64,000 nucleotides of DNA from assembly GCA_964035545.1 (NCBI GenBank), contig OZ037765.1:17540698-17604697 (forward strand). The letters run 5' to 3'. The DNA is from Bugula neritina (Eukaryota; Bryozoa; Gymnolaemata; Cheilostomatida; Bugulidae). Positions 1 through 30,200 of the stretch are shown here, piece after piece. Position numbers and translations under genes: made by a program. Position 1 is the stretch's first letter. Each line of letters opens with the position of its first letter. Below the pieces are notes generated by a model. That model was not told the DNA's origin and searched no databases. It worked only from the letters and a program-made list of their open reading frames with translations.

Positions 1-2045
1 TCTTCCTTTTTCCTAAAAAGTTTAAAACATTCTAATATGATAAAGTAACACCAATAAAATACTAGGCACAGCATTATTTAAAGTAGAAAAAAATGTGTAA
101 ACATATAACAAATAGCAAACCTCATTGCTGACAAGGGGTCTTCCCTTTGTTTTATCTGTGTATTTAATCTTTCATTGTGTAAGAATGGATCCTCATCAAA
201 CTTGGCACCAACGTTTGACTGTGCTAAAATAGTGCCTAATAGTGAGTTTGCTAAAGACTGCTAACGTTTCTGTAAAAATGGCTTATTGAAAGCAACAACT
301 AAACAAGAGTATAAAATAAGGAAGCACATATATAATACTAAAATAATATTTCTTCAAAAATTTTAGCAAATATGGGATTGTAATTAATGACATGCATCCA
401 AACATGCATCTGGACCATTTTAACCACGTATTACTAAAATATTAAAATATATAAGATCAGTGGAATACAACACACCATAATATAAATTATTACGCAAGGA
501 GTTGTCTATGCCCGCAAAGTGATAACTAATGAGGCATACTCACATCCCTGAGGAATGTTTTGTCTTTCAAAATGGGTATCAACACGCTTGCCTAAAAGAT
601 ATTCTTCGGAGTCAACTTTATCTTTGTATAAGAAATCAACTTTCTCAGATCTAAAAATACATGATGATGATGTCACTTAATAGAGCTTACATGATTTCCT
701 AAAGCAGGGAGTTATTGGGGTAAATAATTTTTATGGATGTTTAAAATGTGTTCATAAATCATCGAATTAGGCCTCTACCAGTAACAAATATATAAAAAAT
801 GAAAGCAAAAATAATAGCACTATTATAGAATTGAAATATGAAGACACAGTTTTTAATCGTAAATCTTTCAGTGTTATATTGACATAAATGCCAATAAACT
901 GAAACAAAATGATAAAAAAAAACAGCATCAAAAGAAATTATTTTCCAAATTTGATTTCTTTTTGTAACACTACTGATCTTTTTGGGCTATCTTTACATGC
1001 ACTGTTCGATGTCCAAGTATGTAAAAAGCCAAACCATGTCTAGGATTAGAATAAATGCAAGTGAGTCAGTGAAGATGACTGGATGAAGATGGGAAAAGAA
1101 ACAGAGGGGTTTATTATAGCGGCATAAGACATACTATATTCACATGCTATTAAAAAGTAGTAACTATGAAAAATTAGGAAGACAAAAAGTGTGGCAATGG
1201 GATAAAACTGTCATGAATATTTTCTGTGAAAACTTGCCCAATCAGAATATAGCAAAGTATAATAAGTTGTAGAACAGATAACTCCAATCCCTGTAGAAAA
1301 TTAGAATTTCACCAAAGTATGACGTAATATAGACACCAGATTGCACTTGTATTTATAAATAAACTTACAAATAATATTTTGATAGAGTTTTAAATATGCT
1401 TGAAGAGATAAAAAAATAGAAGAACAGTTGTCATTTATGCGATTGTTCACAGAGTACACAAAGAAACAAAAAGGATAATTAAGAGAAACCAAACTAATGT
1501 GAAAGAATCACAGTAGGAGAAATTCTAAAATAGTAAGGGCACCGAATGTTAGATATTTTTCAGAAAGACTACTCAGTAAAAAACTATTGTGCACAAACAT
1601 AGGGAAGATAAAAGACATCTGGAAATGTAATAAGAACTGAAGAACATTTGGAATAATATAGATCTCAGCCAAGTGAGTCTGGGCAAATGCCTAAACACAC
1701 AAGATTTTTCTAATTTAGAAAAAGATAAGCATTATGATGCAACTCTCAATCTCTAAAATGCAAAATTAATTGTAATGGTATTCATTCTCATCCTGATAAT
1801 GGTAATAATTAATAAATATGCCAGTTCAACACTAACATATAGGCAGGATGAATATGGTTCAGGAATAAACAAATAGAAAAAATGCTTGACATATAAAGTT
1901 GAATTATATACACCTAGAGTTAAATTTAAAGATAAAAAAATAACTAGCAAACTTAAAATCATAACCTGCTTTCGCTATTCTGTGTAGATTTCCTCTCTTT
2001 GAAAATCTCAGCAATTTTTCGCTCTTCATCTCGGTTAACGTCCAT
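1..2045 (-). CDS. Partial gene, CWC25-like splicing factor (5' exons)
   Basis: Three exons are splice-compatible on the minus strand: 2045-1966 (starts ATG, MDVNRDEERKIAEIF), 650-544 and 250-121. Junction phases match at both introns, and all sites are GT-AG. The last visible exon ends at a donor at 120, so the gene continues off the left edge. Exon 2 encodes VDFLYKDKVDSEEYLLGKRV, which resembles the W-M-Y-Q...EEYLLGR block of CWC25. Exon 3 encodes DPFLHNERL...QREDPLSAMR, which resembles the REDPL block further along CWC25. CWC25 acts in the first catalytic step of splicing. The usual CWC25 N-terminus (GGGDLNLKKSWHP) is absent, so either an upstream exon is missed or this is a relative. The exon chain is well supported, but the family name is a recollection-based inference. 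Confidence 0.5.
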
Positions 2046-2237
2046 TGATACTTATTGCAGATAATAAAGATCACAATACAAATACTAAAGCCCGAAGTCT
2101 CAGATCATAGGTTGTAGTCTCAGTGATAGTAAGCGAAACTACAAATATAAAAAATTAAATCTAGTAAGAAATTATTGCTAACAAACTAGCACAATCTCTT
2201 TAGTTTAACATAGTGATGCAGTGAATATATCAGTAAT

Positions 2238-2449
2238 GGTGTCCGGTAAAAATTGCACAGGTAATAATGGCACAAGTGGCAAAGTAGGTCAAATTTTCAA
2301 AATGTTAATGGCACATTTTCAATATTAGGGTTTGGAATGGGGGGTTTGGGTTTGGGTTTAAGGGTTAAAGAAAATTTAACAACAGTTTGCCATTTTTACC
2401 TACTTTCCAATTATGCCATTACTACCTGCACCATTTTTACCTAAAATCA
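2238..2449. mobile_element. Short foldback (MITE-like) element with G-rich loop
   Basis: Arms at about 2245-2310 and 2380-2441 are imperfect inverted repeats: GGTAAAAATTGCACAGGTAA on the left against GGTAAAAATGGTGCAGGTAG on the complement of the right. Identical 8-bp direct repeats TCAGTAAT sit at 2230-2237 and 2450-2457 and could be a target duplication. The loop carries G-runs at 2327-2364. No coding capacity was seen. The family is not identified; 8-bp duplications are typical of hAT, but the ends do not look like hAT ends. Confidence 0.5.
2327..2364 (+). other. G-quadruplex-capable G-rich tract
   Basis: Five G-runs of three or more separated by short T-rich loops: GGGTTTGG, then GGGGGG, GGG, GGG and GGG with TTT, TTT and TTTAA spacers. 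This satisfies the usual G3 with loops of 1-7 rule on the plus strand. It is striking in such AT-rich DNA and resembles a degenerate telomere-like run, but it is too short to be called telomeric. Confidence 0.6.
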
Positions 2450-2635
2450 TCAGTAATACTCATGATTGATACAGGCATAAGACAATGATTATGTATCAGT
2501 ATCAGGTAATTTTATTATAACTATAAGTAGCTGTATGAATCTCATAACTATGATAAAAATAATGATATAATTATATGTCTATGAGAATAAAGTCTAAACA
2601 AACAATATTCATAGTTCATATTAAAAAAAAAACTC

Positions 2636-2845
2636 ACGCAAGTTTATAGTCACTATCCCTGTGAGAACCCCTGATGGAGAGTTTTTTGTTAAATCGAGCT
2701 AAGGACTTATTCAGATGAGGCACAGGAGCAATTATGACTGGATGCTCTTCCTAACATCACCAATGGCCTTTGTCGAGGTTCGAACTTGTGACTTCATGCT
2801 TACTAGGCAAACGCTCTAGCCCCTAGACCACAGCCGCTCCCTTTC
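2636..2845 (-). repeat. tRNA-derived SINE, near full-length
   Basis: Read on the minus strand, the element starts with a tRNA-like head: an A-box-like GTGGTCTAGGGGCTAGAG and a B-box GTTCGAACCTC. The head is followed by GGTGATGTTAGGAAGAGCAT and ends with ACTATAAACTTGCGTGAG plus a T-run. Parts recur at 8752, 11035, 14325 (tail only) and 48178. Those shared parts define a dispersed family rather than a tRNA gene. Confidence 0.7.
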
Positions 2846-3019
2846 ATAATTCATATTTATTATAAGTAATTATAATAATTAAAAAAGTAATTAACAACAT
2901 TTAGTAAGATGATACTTTATTGTTTGTGCTGCAATGGCCCTTTCATAAAAATTACGGAGGTAAATCAGTCATCAATTACAATACGAATGACAAGCTTAGG
3001 CCTAAGCTAAGCTACAAGT

Positions 3020-3160
3020 ACTACCACCACTGGTGCCACCACCACCACTGGTGCCACCACCACCACTGGTGCCACCACCACCACAGGTGCCACCACCACC
3101 ACTGGTACCACCACCACTAGCAGTAGTAGTAGCAGCAGTAGTAGTAGTAATAGTAGACTA
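3020..3160 (+). repeat. CAC/TGG and AGT/AGC triplet repeat
   Basis: About five copies of an 18-21 bp unit made of CACCACCACCACTGGTGC run into AGTAGTAGCAGCAGTAGT. It creates a spurious His-rich open frame on the plus strand. Confidence 0.85.
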
Positions 3161-3479
3161 GTAATAAAAGTAGTACATTGCTTAGATAATCATAATGATA
3201 ACACTAACAGTTACAGCCATAACTTATAATACTTATGTTATTTCATAACCAATCTCATTAGTTTAGAATCACTGTGAAATTTAATAAATTTAAGCTAGAA
3301 ATAGAACTAACGTAAAACTAAATGATTTGCAGAATTGGTTTATTCAGGTCGAAAGCCAAAGGTACAAATAAAAACATTACTAAAATAAAACCAATTTCAA
3401 TCCTTCAGATTTAAATCTAAAATTTAAATGATCATCACCATGTTCCACTCACACTGACAGTGAGTGTTACTGTCACTGT

Positions 3480-4190
3480 GCATGGAAGTGTAAATTATTA
3501 ATAATTTACTAATAGTAATAATAATATTAATAAGTAATTACTAGTTACTATTAGTAATAGTATTACTATTACTATTACTATTAGTAATACTAATAGTAAT
3601 AGTATTACTATTACCATTAGTAATGGCATTAGTAATAGTATTACTATTAGTGTATTACTATTACTATTAGTATTAGTATTACTATTAGACTTAGTGACTG
3701 ATAGTAATAGTATTACTATTAGTATTATATTATTAGTATTACTAGTACTATTAGTATTACTATTACTATTAGTATTTGAGTATTACTATTACAGTAATAC
3801 TATTAGGAAAATTGACTTAAATTTACTAACAGTAATACTAATACTAATAGTAATACTATTACTATTTGAGTATTACTATTAGTATTACTATCACTATTAG
3901 TATTACATTTACTGTTAGTGTTAGTGAATTTAAATCAATTTTTTAATTATTTTGGTCAAAAACTAATAGTAATAAGGAAATGTAATAACTAATATTAATA
4001 ACTAATAAGTAATAAGATTAACTTTAAGTTATAAAAAATAGTAATACTAAAACTAAAAGTAAAACTAAGTTTTAAAACTAAAAGTAAAAGTAATTGTAAA
4101 TATTAATAAAATTAAATATAATAATTTAATATTATTATAATTATTAATAATATAATAATATTAATAATAGTAACATTAACGGAGTGATTA
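3480..4190. repeat. TAGTAA/TTACTA low-complexity tract
   Basis: Irregular interspersion of ATTACT, ATTAGT, TAATAC and TAATAG hexamers. Many local palindromes such as ATTACTATTAGTAAT arise because the units are near reverse complements of each other. The result is a cruciform-prone tract. No gene is supported in it. Confidence 0.85.
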
Positions 4191-4859
4191 ACACAACTGT
4201 AAAGTGTAATATATTAATAAACATTTACAGACACTAACATAATTATTTAATGACAATGCAAGGAGTTTGACATATTTTGTAATTTGTGATTAGTATAATT
4301 ACTATTACACTATAATCATATTATGAGCGTTAGGTGTGTTCACGCGTTCAAACCCATGGTTAAAGCCCGATAGCTGGGGAAGATTTTTTAAAAGTGAATA
4401 AACACGACGGAGCATAGCTAGGGGCCCTTCCAAAACACTTTAGCAGTTTGGTGAATATAACAGTTATCCAATTGCGCAAAATCTAACAAATATCTTCACC
4501 TACACGATGAAGTGAAAATTGAAATATATAAATTTACAATTTTAGTTGCTATACAATTACATTTTTAGCAGATTTTTAAGCTGTGTTTTTAATAATATTT
4601 ATGCGGTGTGACTATTAAATTGTTTGTAATACAATTTGCATTAATATTGTTGTCAAACGCACGGTTCTTTAAAAGCGGCAGGAGCGTTAAAACGAGTGAA
4701 GAGTCTTGGGTAATGTTGATATTAGTTTCAGTTTGTGAGCCTACGTGATCAAATTTGACATCGGCATCAAGTTCAACATGACTATTACCATGCGTTGTTT
4801 AATTTAGTTTTATCTACATATTTATTGTAATAACTGGAATTGTTTGAGCTATCAAGCCG

Positions 4860-5840
4860 ATAATCGTAAGTAATAACTAATAGTAATACTAATACTAATA
4901 GTAATAACATAAACATTAGACTTACTTACTCTTACTCTTAGTCTTAGTGATTAGACATAATCATAATGATAATCATTATGATATTGATTATGATTATGAT
5001 AAATCACTAAAACTAAAAGTAAATGATCATCATTATGATTTTGATCATTATAAATATAATTATAAATATTTTATATAATAATAATAATTAATATTATAAT
5101 TAGAATTACATTTTCATTTTGATTTAGTGATTTAGTTTATTATTACTATTACTATTAGTATTACTATTAGTAATAGTATTTGTTATTTATTTATTATTTA
5201 CTATTAGACTTAGAGTATGTCTATTATAAATTAAAATATAAGTAAAAGTTACACTTACAGTTACTGTAACTTAAACTAAAAGTAAATCTAATACTAATAC
5301 TAATAGTAATACTAATAGTAATACTAATAGCAATAGTAATTGACTTAGAGTTAGAGTAAAACTAAATGTTAATGTAATACTAATAGTAACACTAATACTA
5401 ATAACTAATAGTAATAACTAATAAGTAATACTAATACTAATAACTAATAGTTATAGTAATAAGTAATACTAATACATTATTACCCTAATACAGTAATACT
5501 AATAGTATAAGTATTGCTATTACTATTAGTAATACTAATACAGTAATAGTAATACTAATTACTAATTAGTAATTATAGTACTTTAATGCATTACAGCATT
5601 ACTATTACTATTAGTATAAGTATAACTCTATAAATTAATAATATTAATAAGTAGCCTATTATAATTAGTATTAATATTAATGTTGGTATTACTATTAGTA
5701 TTACAATTACTATAACTACGAGTATTATTATTGTCTATTAGTATTACTTTAAGTATTACTGAATTATATTTAATTTCACTATGATAGTAGTTATTAAACT
5801 TAGTATTAGTATTACTATTAGTATTGATATTATTTCAATT
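4860..5840. repeat. Second TAGTAATAC low-complexity tract
   Basis: Same hexamer vocabulary as the 3.5-4.2 kb tract, with insertions of GATTATGAT and ACTAAAAGTAAA. A more ordinary AT-rich spacer (about 4190-4860) separates the two tracts. They ends about 600 bp before the KDM5 start codon. Confidence 0.8.
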
Positions 5841-6439
5841 TGAACAAAACATTTAAATACTTAGGACTAAAGCCATAGGCCTAGCTTAGCTAAACTAAAA
5901 CAGTAAAATGTCAATAATAAATGTGATGGTTTTAATAGCTGTTTAATTAATAATTACTTATATTGATGGAAATGTTATATTTATGATTATAATTGTCATT
6001 GCGGTAGTGGTAAGTATGAGTCTTAGCCTATTGATTATAATAAATAACTAAGGGAGTAACTAATTTACTATAATATTAATTATACTCTAAATCTGCAAGT
6101 GTTACTATATCTGTTGTTAGCTCTGCTATAATAATAAATGTAAAGTATCACAGTTACTATGAGTTACTATATGCATTAGGTATTTCTTCATTTATAATTA
6201 AAATAAACACAGTAGATAGTAATGCAAGATGTTGTAACTAAAGTAAATTAAAGAAAAAGTATACATGAGAACTGCACCACGAAAAACAAAAAGACAAAAA
6301 TAAAGTGCATAACCAAAATATATATTGCGTAAAGAGTATTACTTGTTAACTGATATAAGTTTTATAGAATAATATAAATATTATAACTATTATATTTATA
6401 CTGTATTTATGTTACCAAAAGGTAAAAGTATAATTCAGA

Positions 6440-23567
<17,128 letters not shown>

Positions 23568-24264
23568 CGTCTCTAGGAACTAGTTTTCACCAGTGTTCTG
23601 CGATAATAATTTTCTATGAAGTTTTGTGACTAATTTCTGGATTTTGTAGTTTTCAGTTTTGCAATGTTTTTTTGTATAAAATTAATCATTCTTACCAATG
23701 CCTGTGTACGTAATTGTTTAAAATTGAATATTGTATCATGATACTTGCACGAAATGTACTTTCTTTATGTTACATATAGCATTCACCTCGCAAATTTGTT
23801 CATCTTGAATCCATAGGTCTTTTTATTAACAAAATACATATATGCATAAAGAAACAATTTTTGATTAAAAACAGTGTTATGCACTAAACCAGTCCTTGTA
23901 GGATAGACTGTTGATTGATACAGGAGTTTCAAATTGTGGGGAATAAAGAGAAATTACAATAATGCTACAAAATAGAAAAAACCAAAAATACTAGTCCAGT
24001 TTACTATGAATATACACGGTATTCCCTAAGTAAGTTAAAAACTAAGTGCTAAGCAGAAGAATTTGTAAATAAAATTCTAGCTAACTTTTTTGAAAAACTT
24101 GGGTGGCTTGTTACTTTCCATCTTATAAAAATTGGTAGAATGAAGAGCATTTTATGCACCAGAATGAAGAAAAAGATGAATTATGATTAATAAATACCCC
24201 TTGACTAAACTAAACTTGCATATCCTTGGATTAATTACTATTTAGAAATGTAAATGTAGGTGAG
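23568..24264. terminator. Convergent 3' ends of KDM5 and ATXN7
   Basis: The first canonical AATAAA downstream of the KDM5 stop is at 23942-23947 on the plus strand. The first AATAAA downstream of the ATXN7 stop is at 23822-23827 on the minus strand. If both are used, the 3' UTRs overlap by over 100 bp. No other feature was seen in this 697-bp gap. Confidence 0.45.
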
Positions 24265-27200
24265 CTAGCTGTAGCCATGATGAGCTGTTGCAGCATGATG
24301 AAGGTGCTGCTGCTGCTTCAATGAACTGGAAGGTGGCCGTGATACTATTATTGAAGCATTTGGTTTACTCGGTTGCTTTTGCGTAGCTTGCATCACGTGA
24401 GAATTGAAGTTACTACTATTGGGCAGGATATACTGTTGGCGGTTCACTTGATCTATGGACTGAGAGAATTTGGCTTCTGAAACGTTGAGATTGCCGTCGG
24501 GTGAAATATCTAAAAAACGCACAAGTGAGGCAATGGATCACATGCATAAAATTGCATTTGAAAAAATGTTTAAAAACCAACTAACCCCCTAGACAACACC
24601 CTACTGCTGCTTCCTGAAGAGAATGTTTAACTGTATTATAAATCGAACAAAATCATTTTTGTATTTTAAAAACAAGGAATAAAACTAGGTAACAATGGTT
24701 GGCTACTAGACAGAGCCATTTTATGTAAACTAGCTTAATAAATTCTCAAAATTTAAACACTAAGGAAATAATAGTTCACCTTGAAGTGAGCATGAATGAG
24801 TAAAAAATAAAGCATTTCCCATATGCTAATCATATCACTTAATTAAGGCGGTATCAATGTTAACTCGAGAAACAATAAATGTCCAAATCTTGTTCCCAAA
24901 TAGCTAGGACCAAATACATAACTGCTTAGGTAACGTAGTTAATTTTATGGTAGTGTTGGAAGTTTAGAGCTTCCAAATTCCCAAAACTTGCCTCTGGCAA
25001 GCATGCTTTACTGGAGTAATGCATCCTTAGTGAGACAGCTGTGAGGAGAAAACTACCAGCAATCAACTGGAGACTCAAGTCACTAAACAAAGTTTGCAGA
25101 TAGTGTAAGCATGTACTCAAGGACATATGACACTATTCTGTATATAACATATCTCGCAGCACAAATGCTATTCAGCTAAAGGAATCATGGAATTTATATC
25201 AAGTAGATTAGACAACTTGATGTTTGGAGCAGTTGAAAAATGACATCAATAAATTGTTATAGACTTGCAGCAGCTTTATACAATCAAGTACACCTAAAAT
25301 TCTAGTAAAGACAGCCATAATTTGCTGATAACAGCAAACATTTTGACATGTGGTTGACTTGTGAACTAAGAAACTCTTTAGCAAGTGGCTGTCACTTCAG
25401 CTTACTTTTACTTGTTTAGCCTCCATTTTTAGAAATGACTAAACTAGGAGAGAGGGGACTTCTAAGTGGACATATTTTTAGACATAGACTTGATCTTAGT
25501 TCTGTTGGCTGACCAAACCAGAAATGTGGCTAAAGATACTCGGGTCAACACATGATAACTCTATGAGACCAAAAGGTAATTAATGCAAATGACTGTAGCA
25601 GAATTTGACATGCTTACATTGTATGTTAGGTGTGTTTCGGTGGGGTGACAATTCTGTGGGCAAGTGTTGCTGAGATACCAACTCTACCAGAGAGGTATTG
25701 TCTAACACAGTGTTACTCTCTGCACCTTGCAAAGCCAATCCATTTGCACTCACAGCTCTTGATATGATATCCTGTATCATAAAATGCAGTTTTATTAATA
25801 AACTGAGATGAGAATACTATAAGCAGGTTATAGAAGTATGACTACTTGATTGCTGATCGCAGCTGATAACCAAGTAAAACTTTTCAAAGAGAATCGATAA
25901 TGGGTGATTTCAGGAATATGAACTTAAGGCAACTGGGTCTGGAAAAGAGATGTTCACAAAATAAATGGCATCACAATATCACTCTGATTAAATAATTTAG
26001 TTCTACTATTAACCTTCTAAATGACTACAGATAAAATTTTAAAATGCAACAAGCAGAGATACAAAATAATAATTTACAAGTTTAATTACTTATGGTGTGT
26101 AGTTCATAAATGTCGTAGTTGTTTACAGATTCCCACTAATCACACCAAACTTTTTGGTATCATATATAATTGGTTGAGTACTTGGTTTCTACACAACACA
26201 GCTGCATTTACTAGTAAGCTACCTCCATACTATAACATTAATGTCTGCATATAACTGAGCAAACTTTTCTTCGAAAATAGGCTTTAGCTTTCCCAAGTTT
26301 TCTTAAAATAAGTTCTACAGCTAAACATCAACATTTTTACAGCAGTAATAGCCAATTATACCGCAGAACTACAGCAGCAATCAAAAGTGCTTTTCAGCAA
26401 TGATTTTACTTTTTTCATTAAAATAAACTATAAAAATAAATAGCTTAAGGGTTGAACGCACTGAACTAAATTTTTAAACTGCTGAGATTGCCAACTTTTG
26501 AAAATAGTTCCCTAGGGTGGCAACGATCATAACAGCTGCATAAATTGTGGTCTTGTAAGCTGTAACCTTCTTGTATGAGAACCACTGGTTGTGTTATTGA
26601 AGATATGAGATAGTTTTACAAGTCAAATGCAGTCAAGCTTCCCCAGTACAAATTGCAACTCATTTAAATGTTGACCAACCATAGCAAAAATATAGGTTCA
26701 TATCGACATTCAGTTCTGCGTCAGCAGAAAAGCTTCAATACTTGGCTAGGAAAGTCGAAAGTTATCTGTGAAATCAGTCACCCAAACATAAGCAAAAAAT
26801 AGAGTTGGTAGTTTCAAATGTCAAGGATATACATCAGTAAGCAGTAAAGGAAGTTGCTTCAGGTTAATTCTAATTTAAGTTTAAGAGGAAATTAGCAATT
26901 ATTATGCCAAAACTATCAAAAAGTAAGCCCGACACGCAGTATTTTAATCTTGGGTCCCGACTAGATAATAATAATATACTTATGATGAGGAGACACCAAC
27001 TCAAACATTTAGAGCCATAGCAGGCTATAGTCTTGGAGTACGGGCTGCACTGCAGTTTCAGGTATATGCTAGAAGAGGATTCAGAAAGAGTGTCAAGGTG
27101 AAAGACTTACAGAGCTGTTGAGGAGTGGCATCTGTTCGGTAGAGTCGTTAGCACCAGAAGCTGAATATAGGAAGGGTATTGAATGAGAGTCCAGGACAAG

Positions 27201-30200
27201 ATGCTTGCTGGCCAGAGTAGCGATGCCAGACGAATTGGTAGTTAAATGTATAGAGTTTCTACCACCCTGTAAGTGCAGAATTCAATGGGAGGTAACCTGA
27301 CAGTCCAGCAGCTATTGAAGCTTAGATGTTCACACTCCAACTACACTTTACTTAAACCAAATACGTTTGTAAATCTTAAATCATAAATAAAAAAACATTA
27401 CTATTTAATAATTACACTATAATACTAAACTATTATATTATTAATATAATATGGTTTTACAATATAGTATACAAAATATTTCAACTTTAAAAAGACCATT
27501 TCAAATAAAACAAGTTAAAATGTGTGGTTTCATATTAACTTACGGATTTGGCTAGAGGCTGAGCAATTTTCTGTCTGGATGTACTTATATCTTTGAGCAT
27601 CTAAAGTTAGTGAACTAAGACTAGTTAGAAAAATGCATGATTAGATGAGTATATGTCGCAAAACAGCTAACAGTAGTTACATGCCACAATTTTATAAAAT
27701 ATTTATAATTATGGTATAATGGAATCACAATAATATAAACTATGGTGAACAGTCATGTAGCACAAGTGAGTAAGATGGATTTAATCATAACTCTACTGAT
27801 AGTGAACAAAAACAACCAAAGTTATACCCCAAACCTCAATGTATAAACAAAATAGACAAACCAAATTAGCAGAACCATTCAGTCCATAACAGAAGCCAAG
27901 ATAATCGACTTCTTTACTGATTAGATCATGGTAATACACCGCAGATTGTGAGATGGAGATACACACTAGAGCTAAGGTAACCTGAGGTAACCTGAGGCAA
28001 CCTATGATACTTACATTGGTATGGCAGAGCTGAGTGGCACCATTAGTTAGAAGATTAAATGTAGAAGAATTGGAGCCGACTTCAACTGGAGGACTAGATA
28101 CAGACAGGGCAGACGAATCTGCTGATAAGACCTTGGACTGTGAATGTGGCAATGTAACGTTGAAAGAAGAAGCCAACTACAAAAGTTACAGACATTATTA
28201 CAATGTCCCAACAAAAAAACTTAAACTGGGTGATCCAGTAAACAAACTGAGTAACCTAGTAGAGACTCAAAGCCACACGTATTGACAGTTGAAAGTCATT
28301 TCTGACTTAGAGCTACTACATCTATCTAGACACATTTGAAGATTGTAGACAGATCTTAACAAAAACATATTTTTAGCTGAAAGAAAAGCTTTAAAATGAA
28401 GATAAGAACATGTTTAAACATGTCTATCTACAGTAATATTGAAAAGTTAGGCGCAAAATATTATATTTAGCTATTTCTGTTCTATAAAATTCACATTATA
28501 ATGTCAAGAACAGTCGAAATAGTTGCAACTTGAAAGGAACAACTGCGTAAGCATAACTGTTATATACAATTGATGCAACTTTTGAAAGTATGGCCTACAG
28601 CTGCCTTTATATTCCATCTAAAATGGTAATTTTAAATAGGGAAGATGACTTTTCAGCTTTAAAAAAGTTCAAAACTAAAAGAGAAATACATTTCCATGCA
28701 CTAGTCACAGCTTTCTGCAAACCAAGGTTTTGTGTTTAATGTTTAAGCACGATATAATTAACAAATTTTTGAATACACTACCAAGCAATGAGTAAACTAA
28801 TAAGGAGCACTTTTAATGAAAAGGAAAGATTGATTGAAAATCAGGTTCATCCACTTCGACTATGTCTGAAAAACAACAAGAGATAAGGTGAGATATTTCT
28901 TGAATATACCTGTGTGAACACAGAGTACTTGTTACCTTGTGTGAATAAGGCGGAGACAACGCAGAAGAAGGATCAGAGTCGACACCAAGCTTTTTAGCAC
29001 CTTTTCTTTTATCTGAGCCATGCTTCAGTTTATTTGACTGGGATTTGTAATGTAATAGTTGATTTGAGAGGCTTGCTGATATACCCTCCTTGCCCGGCCG
29101 ACTAACCATGGACTTAACGCCCTTTGCTGATGAAGATTTCCTACCCCAAGACAGAGAATACAATTTCAACACAGCCAGGAAAGTGTTGCAATAAAGCACA
29201 GAGTAATTAAAAATTAGGAGAATAATTAAAACCGTGCAATATCTGTTGCAAAAATACCAAAAAACCTAATTTTGCAAAACCTTTTGCTATGGCAAAATTA
29301 ATGAAAAACTAGTAAATTATTTGTAAGACAACAGCGATTATTGAATTGAAACTGGTAAAACAACACACTTTTAAAACTTTAAATGTGAAAAACAAAACTT
29401 CTCACAACAAATTTTAAATTTCATTGTTAAAATCAGTATTTAAATTGCCCTTCAGACATTTTCAACAGTAAATTATTATTAAATTAATTGTTTTATTACA
29501 AATCACTACTAGTTCATTCAGAATAACTTCAATAGTAGAGTTCAATTAATATAAGCAATTGGCTTCAAGAAGAGACATCAAGTTAAAAAAATATTCCCAT
29601 TATCTAAAAGAGACCTATTAATGCGCAAAGGCGCCAATAAATCAGGTTTTGTAGTTTCCAGTTTCTTTATTTAAATTAAGAAAAAGTCAAATGGTTAATT
29701 CTACCCTTATTTACAAGCCTAATGAAAATAAAATGATTATTATAACTATATTTCGCAAGGTAAAACACCTACTTTGAGTGTTTCGGTTGTTCAATGGCAC
29801 ATTTGAAAGCCATGCGAAGAATATCTGTTTGGCGGTTGGGAACATATGCATTGCCACAAAGCCGAGCATTGTAGGACGGAGCCTAAAACATGCGAGTCTA
29901 TTAATATAAATCAAAATACTTAGTAAAGCATACAATAAAAAGTTAAAAATTCAAAGACATTATTGATGTACTTGTAGTTTGTACATGGTACTTGGAGCGA
30001 CTTCAAGTACTTTTAGAAAATCACAAACTGAATACAAAGAACGGAATGCTTACAGCCAGTGGTCGAGGGTGGAATGAAGAATATCCAAGATAATCAGTTT
30101 GAGTTCGAGCAGTGTCCACCTTATCTACCTCCGACTCTGCTAACGAGGATTTGTCTATACTTTGCCTACAAATATTAGCAGAAAATAAGTAAATTTTCAA

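Larger units (their letters stand above)
2046..6439. other. Gene-free interval between CWC25-like gene and KDM5
   Basis: No exon with splice sites or family similarity was found. The interval holds a foldback element (2230-2457), a tRNA-derived SINE (2636-2845), a CAC/TGG triplet tract, and long TAGTAA-type simple sequence. The two genes are transcribed away from each other, so promoters of both must lie here. No TATA box or initiator stands out. Confidence 0.6.

Noticed and set aside
2920-3120. His-rich 66-aa ORF
   Set aside because: Created by the CAC/TGG triplet repeat. No start context, splice sites or conserved content beyond the repeat.
3445-3485. Short hairpin CACTGACAGTGAG...ACTGTCACTG
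   Set aside because: Imperfect and isolated, at the edge of low-complexity sequence. There is no evidence for an RNA gene.
28034-28285. 83-aa plus-strand ORF
   Set aside because: Antisense to ATXN7 exon 28176-28015, with no independent support.
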